From the NCBI RefSeq assembly GCF_030384665.1, contig NC_083673.1, positions 1,063,501-1,127,500 of the forward strand: 64,000 nucleotides of DNA, given 5' to 3'. Positions 47,552 to 57,959 of this stretch are shown here, piece by piece. Below the pieces are notes generated by a model, which was not told where the DNA came from, made no database searches, and saw nothing but the letters and a program-made list of their open reading frames with translations. The translations under genes were made by a program, and so were the position numbers. Position 1 is the stretch's first letter, and the number at the start of each line of letters is the position of its first letter. The stretch is from Lodderomyces elongisporus (taxonomy: Eukaryota; Ascomycota; Pichiomycetes; Serinales; Debaryomycetaceae).

Positions 47552-50242
47552 TGTAATGTGGGTATGTATGTATGTGTGTGTCTCTGTGTTTCCTTTTCCC
47601 CTTTATCTTATTACTCTATTGCACACACTTTCTGTATATATATATATGTAGCCAAAGGGTTGAAACTGGCCAGTAGCTGTAGTTGGCGATGTAGCTGGCG
47701 ATGTAGTTGGCGATGTAGTTGGCGATGCCTGTTTCGTGATAAGCTTTGAGGCAAGCTCTGTCTGCGTATATTTATTTATATATCTGTATATATATATATA
47801 TGTAGGTGGAGGGTGGAGGTCGAAATGAAGATGTATCAGGAAGATGTCAACTTTTTAAATTTTTTTTCCCTTTTTTATTTCCTTTTGTCTTTTTTTGTAG
47901 ATTCTGCCAAATCGTGCCGAAGTTTTTTTTTTAGAAAAAAGAAAGTAAAAAAAAAAAGGAAAAAAAAAATTAATGCAAAAGATAAGGATGCGGGTAGATT
48001 GCGTGGTATATATGATGATTAGCTTTCACTTGTATCTGAAATTCTGGTTATGAAGATTGAAGAAGAAAGAGGAAAGAAGAAGAAGAAAAGAAGAAGAAGA
48101 AGCAGGATTGAACACACCATTGCTCTCCACTTTATCAGTGACAGCTACTACTACCGCTGCTACTAGTACCTATTCAGCTGCTTCTGCAACCACAATGGCT
48201 AAGGCAGGACTGGTTAAGATAAAATAATAAAAATAAAAATAAATAAAAATAAAAATAAAAAATAAATAAATATAAAAAATAAATTTCATCTTTCTCCTTC
48301 TCCTTATTCCGTTTGTTGTAAGAAAATACACAGAAACAAATAATAACACACGTCACATCCTTTCCCAATGCACGTAACTTAGGCAAATGAGCACACAAGT
48401 AGATGGGGAGAGAAAAAAAGAGAAAAGGCAGGAATAGTGGAAAAGAGTGGGCATCAGCTCAAATTCACCACCACCACCAATAACAACAACAACAACAACT
48501 GTAAGCAAAACCATTACCACTACAAGTACTACAACTACTACAGCTTTAAAACAAACTGATCAATTGAAGATTCAATAGATGATATTGGTAGAGCTCGGAT
48601 AGTATACACGTAATAAATAAAATAAAATAAAATAAAATAAATTAAAATAAAATAAAATGTAAATTGATGGAGAGAACGGCTCCCTGCTCCTCGAGATTCG
48701 AAATATTCTTTTGACGCGTCGCGTGCTATTATTATTATAATATATGTTACTACCACTTTATTAATAATTATAACAATAAATGAAAATTTACACATTGCTA
48801 AAAAAAAAAAATAAAAAAATAAAAAAAAATATTAAAAAAAGGAGGCACTCTACACCAGTACTTGAAGTAATTACACAAAAACGCGTTATATTTCTCACAC
48901 ACACTCTGTCTTTGTCTCTCTCTTTGTCTCTCCTTTCCTTCCATTTCCTTTTTTTTTTTTCTTTTTTTTTTGGTGGTTTGGAATCATGTGGTGAACTTTC
49001 TCTCTTTCTCTCTTTCCTTCTCTTTCTATTTGCTTATATTGCTTTTTGTATAAGAAAGAGAGAAAGAGAGATAAAGATAGAGATATTGCAACCACTTTGC
49101 TTTATAGCCAAAGAGCCCAAATCCACATTGTTCTTTATAACCATAGGACGCGCCTTTCATTGACACTTTCTTTATTATTATTTTCTATCGCTTTTCCGCT
49201 CTTTGTTCTGTTTTGTTTTCTTAAGTTATCTTATATGTTTTGTTTTCTTAAGTTATCTTAAGTACATATGTATATTACTTTACTTTACTTTCAATCTGGC
49301 ATGCATGGTATTTTACTCTATAGGGAATGTGAACAGGAGTGACAGAGAAAGTGAACTAACCGGCACTTGAAATTTAAACATCAACGCTTTTTTCGTTTTT
49401 CTCTTCCCAATCATTGGATATTGTTTGCCGTATTGATCGCATCTAACGGGAAATCATTCTTCCTTATCCTTTTTCCTCCTCTAACCCCTCATATCCCCCA
49501 CCCCCCACCATTTCTCAAGAAAAGAAGGAGTATATAGCACATAACTTTTTCTTTGCACTTCTCCTTAGTTACCATAAACCATCTTTCTTTCCTCGTCTTT
49601 GTTCAACTCTAAAACTAACATCAAGTTTCTCTCTTTGTTGGTTAATTGGCTAATCCAACTCAATCACTTTCCCTCCATCTTCTTCATAATAGATTCTCTT
49701 CAAATACTTTTTAATCAAATAACAGTTGCTATTGCACATTGAAGAAAAGACATAGAAGAGAATATTCATTACTCTATTTTGTTTCTTTAAAAATAAAGAG
49801 ACAGTTGATGAAAAAAATGCTAGAATCGAAATACGGTTTAATCACGTGACTAATATTTTCTTTCTTTTTTTATTAATTTTAATCTTTATTTTTTTTTTTG
49901 AGAAAACACACACGACCATGGTAAGATTTTACTACTAGAAAAAAAAAAGAACAGAAACAGAAACAGAAACAGAAACAGAAACAAGAACAAGAGCAAGAGG
50001 ATGAAAATTAAATTCCAACTTTATATTTTCCACACTTTCATTGATACTGCATCATTTTTTTGAAGTTCTACATTTTCCTTATTTCAATTCTACACCAAAT
50101 TCCTTTTTCCTTGCATTTTCCCACTTGTACCACACACACACACACCACCACCACCTTCAATCCCTTTATCATTTTCTTTTTTTCTTTTCTTTCTTTTCTT
50201 TTTTTCTTTTCTTTCTTTTCTTTTTTTTCTTTTTTTTTTTTG
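47552..50242. other. Long HCM1/TFA1 intergenic region
   Basis: 2.7 kb with no recognisable gene, the largest gap in the window. A 12-bp repeat GTAGTTGGCGAT (four copies, one with C for T) is at 47679-47726. Others are TA runs near 47636-47650 and 47790-47801, (AAAT)/(AAAAT)n near 48222-48280 and 48612-48655, GAA triplets near 48060-48102 and CT-rich text before TFA1. ACGCGT is at 48714-48719 (in GACGCGTCGCGTG) and 48881-48886. CACGTG is at 49843-49848, 395 bp from TFA1. Its length suggests complex control of the cell-cycle gene HCM1, by inference. Confidence 0.65.
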
Positions 50243-51778
50243 ATGGACGACTCAGTTAGGTCACTCATCAGATTTGTCAGTCGAGGATTCTACAGTATCC
50301 CATATGTCCTCATCCTTGATGCCGTATTGCGCCATTCAGTCCTATCCGAGGACGACTTGATACATCTAATTGGAATCAAAAGAAAAGAGTTGCGATCCTT
50401 GTGCAACAGACTAGTCGAAGATAGACTACTCGTGAGACACGTCCAAAGAGAAGATAACGGCCAACAGAAATACATCACTCGTACCTACTTCTACATCCAC
50501 ATCACCGAAGCTATCGACTCGATAAAATGGAAAGTTCACACCCTTGTCAACCTGTTGAAAGAAGAAATGTCCAATTACGGAAACCCACAAGGATACATGT
50601 GTCCACGATGCGGCAAGAAAATATCACAGTTGGACGCCATAAGCTTATTAAGTGAGGACAAGACAGAGTTTGTTTGCGATGTATGCTCAGGTGTCCTCAT
50701 TGAAGACGACTCCTCACAACAAGCAATTGCAAAACAAGAAAAGTTGGAAGACTTGATGTCCCAAATAGACCCCATCATCAAATACCTCAAAATCATCGAT
50801 GAGATCCAATACAAAATTCAAGACAATGATTTCGAAAGCAGTTTACTCCAGGCTATCCCAGCCCAATCAGCATCAACAGCACAATACACCTTGTCGAACC
50901 GTGTCAGCTCCAAATCAAGATCATATGCACAATCCTTACAAAACGCTACAGCAAGATCACAAGCAACATTGCACGTCTCAATCACCGCAAACGATGAGAA
51001 TTATGAACGTGAGCAATTGGAGAAAGAGCGCAGAAGACAAAAGTTGGAACAAAATGCATTACCTTCATGGCACACTGCAAGTACCGTTGATAAGCAACAA
51101 AGTGTCGATTATGTAAAAGATGAACCAGAAGACAATGAAGTAGCAGTAGCAGTAGCAGCAGCAGCTGCAGCAGCAGCAGAAGAAGGAGAAGGAGATATAC
51201 AAAAAGACACGACTATGACTAGCGGCATCAAGAACGAAGATGGGACACCTGCTTTACAAATCAAAAGCGAAAAAGGAGAGGGAAAAAACAACACTACAGA
51301 TGCGTCCTCAGTATTGCCAACTCCAGAACCAACAAATGGAGGTGCATCATCCTCTTCGTTTGGTGCTGGTGTAGCTGGCGGTACAGCTTTAGGAATTTCG
51401 TCAGAAGCCAAGGATAGAGAAGCTCAAGATGCATTGGCAGCTTATTATGCTCAATTGGCACAACAAGAAGAGGAAGAAGAAGACGACGACGACGACGAAG
51501 AAGAAGATGAAGATGACGATGATGATGATGACGACATGGAGGATGTGGATATTAATAACGACCAGCATGTCAATGAACAACATAATAATAATAACAATAA
51601 TAATAGTAATAGTAATAGCTTAGAGGATCAAAATCACCAAATCAACCATAACGAGCAAAATGGACAAAACGAACAAAATGAACAGAAAAAACAGGATGCT
51701 AAAGTTAAGGCAGATGAAGATGATGGAGATGAAGATGACGACGACGACGACGAGGATGATTTTGATGATTTGATATAA
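50243..51778 (+). CDS. TFA1: TFIIE large subunit (Tfa1)
   Basis: A 511-residue protein counted from ATG 50243, which is preceded by a T-rich run; the in-frame upstream extension is Phe/Ser-rich translation of that run and is rejected. The TFIIE-alpha winged helix is at about 1-105 (LIRFVSRGFYSIPYVLILDAV, EDDLIHLIGIKRKELRSLC). The zinc ribbon has C120-x2-C123 and C145-x2-C148 (CPRCGKK, CDVCSG). A segment ETASxQ-like QEKLEDLMSQIDPIIKYLKIIDEI follows, then a low-complexity acidic tail with EEEDDDDDEEE and Asn/Gln runs (about 410-511). Tfa1 recruits TFIIH to the Pol II pre-initiation complex. Yeast Tfa1 is 482 residues. The family assignment is firm. Confidence 0.93.
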   Translation: MDDSVRSLIRFVSRGFYSIPYVLILDAVLRHSVLSEDDLIHLIGIKRKELRSLCNRLVEDRLLVRHVQREDNGQQKYITRTYFYIHITEAIDSIKWKVHTLVNLLKEEMSNYGNPQGYMCPRCGKKISQLDAISLLSEDKTEFVCDVCSGVLIEDDSSQQAIAKQEKLEDLMSQIDPIIKYLKIIDEIQYKIQDNDFESSLLQAIPAQSASTAQYTLSNRVSSKSRSYAQSLQNATARSQATLHVSITANDENYEREQLEKERRRQKLEQNALPSWHTASTVDKQQSVDYVKDEPEDNEVAVAVAAAAAAAAEEGEGDIQKDTTMTSGIKNEDGTPALQIKSEKGEGKNNTTDASSVLPTPEPTNGGASSSSFGAGVAGGTALGISSEAKDREAQDALAAYYAQLAQQEEEEEDDDDDEEEDEDDDDDDDDMEDVDINNDQHVNEQHNNNNNNNSNSNSLEDQNHQINHNEQNGQNEQNEQKKQDAKVKADEDDGDEDDDDDDEDDFDDLI

Positions 51779-52593
51779 AAAGGTATGTTTGTGTATATGT
51801 ATATATGCGTGTGCTTGTACGGCAGAGACAATTTATATATATATGTATATATATAGTTAGTTAGTTATTGTAAAAATACTTGCGTGCAAATCATATGACC
51901 TTTATGCATGTTGTATATTAGGTAGATATATATTTCTACCAACCTTCCTTTCACATCATTTTCTGTTTATGACCCCGCCTTCACTTTGAAAATATGATTT
52001 TATTCTGCTTGATAACACCTACATGCAAATTATCTGCATTAGAACCCATCACAAGCCTTTACTAGTAGTATCAGTACTAACAGTGGTGGTAATGATGATA
52101 ATTGTTTAAATAGTAATAGTGGTAATAGTGGTAATAGTGGTAAGAGTAAAAACCTTGTTTATTAGGAATGCGCACGGAAGGCGGGAAAAGCAAACTTTCC
52201 TATTTTCTCCGAGCAGTTACCTTCAAAAGGAGGTCAAGGAAAGAAAGCAAAAAAAAAAAAATTCAGAAAAAAAAAAAAAAAAAAAAAGAAAATCAATAAA
52301 ACACAACTCACCGTAGAGATTGAAATTGCGACAGTGACTAAAGACAGCGACAAAGCTATAGATAGAGACTCATTTCCGGTCACACCCCAGAAAATTTATA
52401 TCCTGTTACCCTTGTGGCACACATTTATATATATACACACACACACACATATATATATATAGCAACCAATAGCTATTACCACACAACATACCCATACATT
52501 CTTGTTCACACAGCTAGAAACCCAGACTTTCCTACTACATCTAATTGTCTAATACACCGTTTCTTCTTTTTAAATTTCTTTATTCCTGTTTTG
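51779..52593. other. TFA1 3' / promoter of the DUF2408-like gene
   Basis: 815 bp without a gene. GTAATA triplets lie at about 52111-52145, long A tracts at 52249-52286, a (CA)n run at about 52436-52450 and a TA run at about 52451-52462. Nothing else is recognisable. Confidence 0.6.
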
Positions 52594-54603
52594 ATGACAA
52601 ACTCAGGACTAGTCACTCCACATTCAAGACCTGGTACACCCTCTGATCTTCTCAGTCCGTCGTCAAATCCACAAAGATTACAATCAAATTCTTCAACTTT
52701 GATGAATTCATCAAACCCTGCTTCGTATACCTCAGCACTACAAAATGCACCCTCTGCGTCATCTTCAAATAATGCCACTTCTGCCTTTGCTAGCTTGAGC
52801 AAACATTCGTCACATGCAAACTCCAGTGTGTCCCTCGGCGGCACTTTTCATAAACAATCATCCTCATCTTCCTCGGTTCCATCATTTGAAAGAGAAATTT
52901 ATGACCAGTTATTTTCCATGTACAAAACATTGCTTTCGTTGAAGAACAACAGGGCCAAATACATTAGCTCAAAACAGATTTATGAGATTTACGACCAGTT
53001 TTTAAACACAATAAATGAGTTGAAATTGACAAGAAAAGACGAGGAATTGAAAGGAATCACTTTGCAAATCCCCAATGGTAATGATCTTATCATTGATGAC
53101 AACTTCCAATTATTGAGCTTGTGCTTTGTTACGTGTGGATTGATCAAATTTGCACCGGCAACATATTCAAGTTTGAGTACAGTCATGAAATTGTTGACGC
53201 ATTTAAAAGAATGCAAGGTTTACACTATGGATGACTTGAAACCTGTAGGTACTAGACTTGAAGAGATTAGAGACATCATTGTCACAAGCCAGGATAAATT
53301 TGAAGATGAAGATGAAGAAATGAAAGATGGAAGAGCACTACTGAGTCACCAGATTGAAGAGACATTGTTGCGAAACAAATTGAATAGATGCGAGGGACTA
53401 TACACAGAGCTAGTTGACAATTTCAAGAATGTGCCGCTGGATTTAGAACCCACTTACCATGAATTGATTAACATTCGACAGCAAATATTGAATCTACTCA
53501 CTGATTATCAAGATATCGGTAGCTCCGAAAGACAGCAGGAGTTGAATGACAAGATTTCGGGATTGAAGCAAGACTTGAAACAAGTTGAGAACTTGAGAGA
53601 TGAAGGTGACGGTAAGTTTCATAGTTCTGAGGTACTCGATGAAAAACAATTGGATTCCATACAACCAGTTATAAATGGGTTGATTGATGATTGCAAAAAC
53701 TTACTCGCAGATTTGCAAATGCACGACGAGGAGTTATCACTTGCCAACCTTTCGATCGAGGACGATGGAGAAGGAAAAGAGGGTTCTTTGATTGAATTAA
53801 AACAACAGTACGATTTGATTTACAAGCAGCTCCAGGAGCTTAAATTGACATTGGAAAATCTATTAATCACCAGACGTTGGACATTAAGAGAAACAGACTT
53901 GTACAATTACCAAAAAAGTCTCAAATCCATCGATGAGCAGCGGATGAAGTTGGTACAACAAACACCAAAGGGTAAATTGAGGAAATATCAATTATTGGTG
54001 CTTTACTTATTACGTCGTTGTTATTCAGTGATTTATAAATTACTTGAAAGTAGTGAACCTGTGAGTGAAAGTTTAACACCAATCCATAACCAACTCTCTA
54101 CTGTTAAGAGGTGCTTGTTGGAGCTAAAGAGAGTCGATGGTGTGAACAATTTGCGCGAGTTGTACCCGTTCCAGTTCAAGCTTGCTTCGATTGATAATTT
54201 ACGTAAAGATGGTAAATTTATCGTTGACACAACAGTACCTGAAGGCCAAGGTGCTTTATGTGCATTACTTAGTGAATGTTTTGATATTTTGCAAGAGATG
54301 AAAATAGAAGCAGAAGAAAAAGAAATCGAAGAAGTTGGGGACGATGCAATAGACTACGACGACGATGATGCGGTATTTGGCGAAAGGATGGCCAATGGTG
54401 GCGGATTTACAAATTCTGTTGAAGGGGGTGTTGATGGCTCGGCATCCATTCTGAATGGACCCGATGATGTTGAGGTGAAAAGAAACCGGTTTAAGGAGTT
54501 TAATGAAGCTGACTATGATTTGGATAGCATCTCGAATTATGACGAGGATAGCGACGCTTACGATATTAGCGACAGCGAGTACGAAGGAAACGATTACTAT
54601 TAA
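52594..54603 (+). CDS. Conserved fungal protein, DUF2408-like
   Basis: A 669-residue protein from ATG 52594; the in-frame sequence upstream to 52414 comes from the CA/TA leader and is not conserved. The N-terminal ~80 residues are Ser/Asn-rich. From about 85 the protein is helical: FEREIYDQLFSMYKTLLSLKNN, IYDQFLNTINELKLT, FQLLSLCFVTCGLIKFAPATYS, VYTMDDLKPVGTRLEEIRDII. The end of the domain carries LRKDGKFIVDTTVPEGQGALCALLSECFDI, a block I associate with the fungal DUF2408 family, for which no function is known. The tail is acidic (DDDDAVFGE, DLDSISNYDEDSDAYDI). No catalytic motif is visible. It converges with STS1 across 474 bp of T-rich sequence. Confidence 0.6.
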   Translation: MTNSGLVTPHSRPGTPSDLLSPSSNPQRLQSNSSTLMNSSNPASYTSALQNAPSASSSNNATSAFASLSKHSSHANSSVSLGGTFHKQSSSSSSVPSFEREIYDQLFSMYKTLLSLKNNRAKYISSKQIYEIYDQFLNTINELKLTRKDEELKGITLQIPNGNDLIIDDNFQLLSLCFVTCGLIKFAPATYSSLSTVMKLLTHLKECKVYTMDDLKPVGTRLEEIRDIIVTSQDKFEDEDEEMKDGRALLSHQIEETLLRNKLNRCEGLYTELVDNFKNVPLDLEPTYHELINIRQQILNLLTDYQDIGSSERQQELNDKISGLKQDLKQVENLRDEGDGKFHSSEVLDEKQLDSIQPVINGLIDDCKNLLADLQMHDEELSLANLSIEDDGEGKEGSLIELKQQYDLIYKQLQELKLTLENLLITRRWTLRETDLYNYQKSLKSIDEQRMKLVQQTPKGKLRKYQLLVLYLLRRCYSVIYKLLESSEPVSESLTPIHNQLSTVKRCLLELKRVDGVNNLRELYPFQFKLASIDNLRKDGKFIVDTTVPEGQGALCALLSECFDILQEMKIEAEEKEIEEVGDDAIDYDDDDAVFGERMANGGGFTNSVEGGVDGSASILNGPDDVEVKRNRFKEFNEADYDLDSISNYDEDSDAYDISDSEYEGNDYY

Positions 54604-55077
54604 GTGATTAGAAAGGTAAAGTGAGTAAAAGAAAGGTAAAGTATAGTTTATTTATTGAAAGATTTGTTTCTTTTTCAAAAAGAATATTTGATCTTTTCCT
54701 ATTGTTTTACTTTTCCTTTTCTTTTTTTTTTTTGGTTTTTATTTATTATCATTTTATGCTTGTCTTTGCCTCTCTTGTGTTTTTACCTCTTTTACCTTTC
54801 TTTTCCTTTAAGTAATTTGTTTTTTTTTTCCGTCTATGTAAATAGTATATAATATATATATAAATCAATATATATATACCCATTACTTTATGTTATTATT
54901 TCTAAAATGTATTTGATATTTTGTAACTCTACATTGCTTGGCCCAAAAGGATTCCACAGTGATTACAGAAGCAAGGATTTACACTCGTCAACACAAACAA
55001 AGAATTAAACTAAAAAGAAAAGAAATCTATTTTTATGTAAAATAAAAAAGAAACAATGCAAATGAATATTAAAAAAT
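54604..55077. other. DUF2408-like/STS1 convergent spacer
   Basis: 474 bp with no gene. T tracts lie near 54721-54735 and a TATATA region at about 54846-54880. There is no obvious tandem repeat here, unlike some of the other convergent spacers. Confidence 0.65.
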
Positions 55078-56391
55078 TTATACAGAACGATTTGACAAGG
55101 AATACAGTGAGTAATCAACAGTAATCATGTCGCTTAAAGCATTACTACTGGTTCCACTTCCACTGCCACTTCTACTTGCACCTCCACCTCCACCTCCAAA
55201 GCCAGCACCAGTACCACTTCTATTACCGTTGCTGCTACTGACTGTCATGTCATTACCATAATCAATGCCAAATTGGCGGCTGAGCAAAATTTGATTTTGT
55301 CCCAATTTATTTTGCACGGCTTCAATCACTTTACTGAACCCTTCCTGGCCACTTTGCACACCATGTTGTTTTAAGCTTTCCAACAAATCCAATTCTTCGA
55401 CAATCTTGTGAAATTCCGTGTAGTCAAGGCCATTGCCAGTATCACAGTTCGTTTCTTGGTTGACCAAGATCAACCAGCAGTTGATTAATTGTTCATAAGT
55501 AAGGTTTCTCATATACTGATACTCAGAATTGGTAAAATTGGGCAACTTGTGAATCGTGCTCGTTGCTTCGTCTATAAATTTAAGTGATTGAATCAATTTG
55601 TGTTTGGTTTCACTATAGTTATTACTGGGCAAATAGTAGAGGACGTAATCCTCTAAACACGAAAGAAATTCTTGCAAATACGGCTTAATTCTCAAGTACG
55701 AGTAGTCGCTCGTCTCGCTGCATTTGTAAGGAAGATGGTCGATAAGTTGAGCATGTTTGTCTTGTAGTATCAGAAGAAGATTTTCCAATGAAGGTTTTGG
55801 AGTGATCTTTTGAATGGTCTTGTTGAGTTCTGGATGGATGTCAATTAAAGAATGAAGCAATTTTTCTAAATGTGTCTTATCGAGCGATTCAATTAGTCGA
55901 CTGGTGGGGAGGGGTTGTCCAATTATTTTCGGGATCTTGGTACGTTTTGTTTTGGAACTGCCATGGAAATAATGCAACTGTTGCAGCAGCAGCAGTGAAT
56001 GTTGTTGTTGCAGTTGTTGTTGTTGCAAGTGCAGTAGCCCAGAGGCAGTTTGATCACGATGATTGTGAGGTTTGAATTGCTCTTGGCTTGTATCATTGTT
56101 GTTTTCGCTATGGGTTTCGTTATGGGTTTCGCTATCATCATCACTATAACGTTTTCTTTTCTTATTTTGTTGTTGTTGTTGTTGTGACGGTACCATTTCG
56201 GAGAAACTTCGTGGCGCTATGGTATAGTGACTGCTACTGCCACTAGTATTAGTACTAGTACCAGTTCCGTTATTAGTACTATTATTAGTCGACATGTAGT
56301 GCAGTGTTGAAGATGGCATAGCTGACTTATCCAACGGATTTTTACCTTGTTCGTTGCTGCGATGTTTCCAATGAAAGCTGGCTGACATCAT
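55078..56391 (-). CDS. STS1: Sts1/Cut8, nuclear proteasome tethering factor
   Basis: A 437-residue protein. The N-terminus is Ser/Asn/Gln-rich with a basic NKKRKRYSDD signal (about 76-85), a candidate nuclear import element, and poly-Gln tracts. The Cut8 domain is about 160-335: IIGQPLPTSRLIESLDKTHL, HPELNKTIQKITPKPS, then HLPYKCSETSDYSYLRIKPY, and the helix pair ending FTNSEYQYMRNLTYEQLINCW. These match yeast Sts1 and fission yeast Cut8, which bind importin-alpha and the 26S proteasome and hold it at the nucleus. Yeast Sts1 is 319 residues; the excess is the disordered termini, including a Gly/Ser C-terminus near 395-420. Two ATGs in a row (56391, 56388) start the protein. Confidence 0.88.
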   Translation of the reverse strand: MMSASFHWKHRSNEQGKNPLDKSAMPSSTLHYMSTNNSTNNGTGTSTNTSGSSSHYTIAPRSFSEMVPSQQQQQQNKKRKRYSDDDSETHNETHSENNNDTSQEQFKPHNHRDQTASGLLHLQQQQLQQQHSLLLLQQLHYFHGSSKTKRTKIPKIIGQPLPTSRLIESLDKTHLEKLLHSLIDIHPELNKTIQKITPKPSLENLLLILQDKHAQLIDHLPYKCSETSDYSYLRIKPYLQEFLSCLEDYVLYYLPSNNYSETKHKLIQSLKFIDEATSTIHKLPNFTNSEYQYMRNLTYEQLINCWLILVNQETNCDTGNGLDYTEFHKIVEELDLLESLKQHGVQSGQEGFSKVIEAVQNKLGQNQILLSRQFGIDYGNDMTVSSSNGNRSGTGAGFGGGGGGASRSGSGSGTSSNALSDMITVDYSLYSLSNRSV

Positions 56392-57206
56392 CTTGTATTT
56401 TATAGTGCGTATATAGAAAAGTTTGTACTGGGTTGTAGACGCTAGATGCTGTGTGAAGTTTTAAAAAGTTTTGACAACTTGTCAAAACTTTCACTCTTGT
56501 TTAGTGGTGGTGAATAAAATGTGGGCAAAGCTTTGTCTTCTTTATTCCAGTGCAACAATAATCTGGTAATAACAGTACAGGTAATGATTATGATGATATT
56601 AATGATTGTCTTCAGTTTATTGAATAAGAGTACTCTCTGATCTTATGCGAAATAATTTCCTGAATGAAATAAAGGGTGGATTTGACGATTATTAATATAT
56701 GTATATATATATATATATGATGCTGTCTAATAAACTGATGGAGTTTTTACAACCTCTCGCAACATACATACATACATACATACACCCTCTCCCTCTCCTT
56801 TCGCCATTCCTTAATTTCTTTTTTTTTTCTTCTTTTGTTTTCTTTGCCTTCTGTCATCAAACAATGTCGCAAATTAAGAATGTGTCGCAAATTTAGAATG
56901 TGTCGCAAAAACATGTAAATTATGTCTTCTATATTGTCTGATCTGTTGTATACCTCCTTCGAAAATCGTCAATTAATCTCCTCTTTCTTTTCTTTTTTTT
57001 TTTATTCTTGCGTGTGTCGTTTCAGCCCAGTAGACGGAATTAAGCCGCGACTGATTAAGGGATACGGAATTCAAAATGCTGACCACTAGATACCATTGAT
57101 TCGAATTAAGTGTACACGAAAACACACATGAACATATAGAGATATCTGAAAAAAATTGAAAGAAAGAAAGAGAGAAAGAAATAAAGAATATCTTATTGCA
57201 AATCTA
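56392..57206. promoter_or_regulatory. STS1/short-chain dehydrogenase divergent promoter
   Basis: 815 bp without a gene. TA run near 56696-56718, CATA repeats near 56763-56783, and a triple repeat of AATG(TG)TCGCAAA at 56862-56911 (AATGTCGCAAATTAAG, AATGTGTCGCAAATTTAG, AATGTGTCGCAAAAAC). The TGTCGCAAA core differs at two positions from the PACE element GGTGGCAAA used by Rpn4 for proteasome genes in Saccharomyces. Confidence 0.5.
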
Positions 57207-57959
57207 ATGATCAATCTTCAAGGAAAAAACGCATTGGTCACTGGTGGAAGTGCAGGTTTAGGCGCAGCAGTTGCTCACCAATTGGCTGCCGAGGGTGTCA
57301 ATATCGCTATAAACTATTCTAACAATAAGGAACGTGCAGAGACTTTGAGCAAGGAGATTGAGACCAAATATGGTGTCAAAGCAATTGTTATACAAGCAGA
57401 CATTTTTGATACCAAGAACCTTTACAAGTTGGTGGAAATCACTGTTCAAGAGTTGGGAGGTATTGATATTCTCATTTCAAATGCCGGCTGGACCAAAATT
57501 GTCGACTATTCTGATTTAGAAGGAATGGACGAGGAACTTTGGGATGGGACTTTTTCAGCTAATGTCAAAGCACACTATTACTTGTTCAAAGCGGCCAAGC
57601 CGTATTTTGATAAGAATGAGGATGGTGGGGTTTTTATTGCTAGTGCCTCTGTTGCTGGACGCATATGCTATGGCTCATCAATTCCTTATGCCGTGAGCAA
57701 GGCAGCTTTGATCCACCTTATAAAAATGTTGGCCAAGTCGCAAGGACCCAAGGTTCGATTACATGCCGTTTGCCCAGGTATGTTGTTAACAGAGTGGGGA
57801 CAGAGATTTAGCGAGGAAAGACAAAACGCAGCAGTGGAAAGCTCGCCCATAAAAAAGATCACCGATATCGACGAGTGTGCTGCACAGTTTGTGTTGTTGT
57901 CTAAGTTAGCGACACTGACTGGTACAGTTGTTGCAATGGACGCTGGTATCTCCTTGTAA
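57207..57959 (+). CDS. Short-chain dehydrogenase/reductase
   Basis: A 250-residue classical SDR starting at ATG 57207; the upstream open frame begins with TTG and a Lys/Arg-rich translation of a GAAA leader, so it is rejected. The nucleotide motif TGGSAGLG spans residues 12-19. NAG is in LISNAGWTK, the catalytic Ser is in SASVAGRI and the catalytic pair is Tyr161-xxx-Lys165 (YAVSK). PG at CPGM and the end GTVVAMDAGISL, the usual VDGG-type close, are present. All catalytic residues are intact, so it should be an NAD(P)H oxidoreductase. The basic residue pattern after beta-2 (NYSNNKERAE) fits NADP(H). Substrate unknown: 3-ketoacyl reductase-like enzymes and other alcohol dehydrogenases have this pattern. 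Confidence 0.9.
   Translation: MINLQGKNALVTGGSAGLGAAVAHQLAAEGVNIAINYSNNKERAETLSKEIETKYGVKAIVIQADIFDTKNLYKLVEITVQELGGIDILISNAGWTKIVDYSDLEGMDEELWDGTFSANVKAHYYLFKAAKPYFDKNEDGGVFIASASVAGRICYGSSIPYAVSKAALIHLIKMLAKSQGPKVRLHAVCPGMLLTEWGQRFSEERQNAAVESSPIKKITDIDECAAQFVLLSKLATLTGTVVAMDAGISL

Noticed and set aside
50060..50242. A longer TFA1 with a Phe-rich N-terminus
   Set aside because: The added residues translate a T/C tract; the winged-helix domain begins directly at Met 50243.
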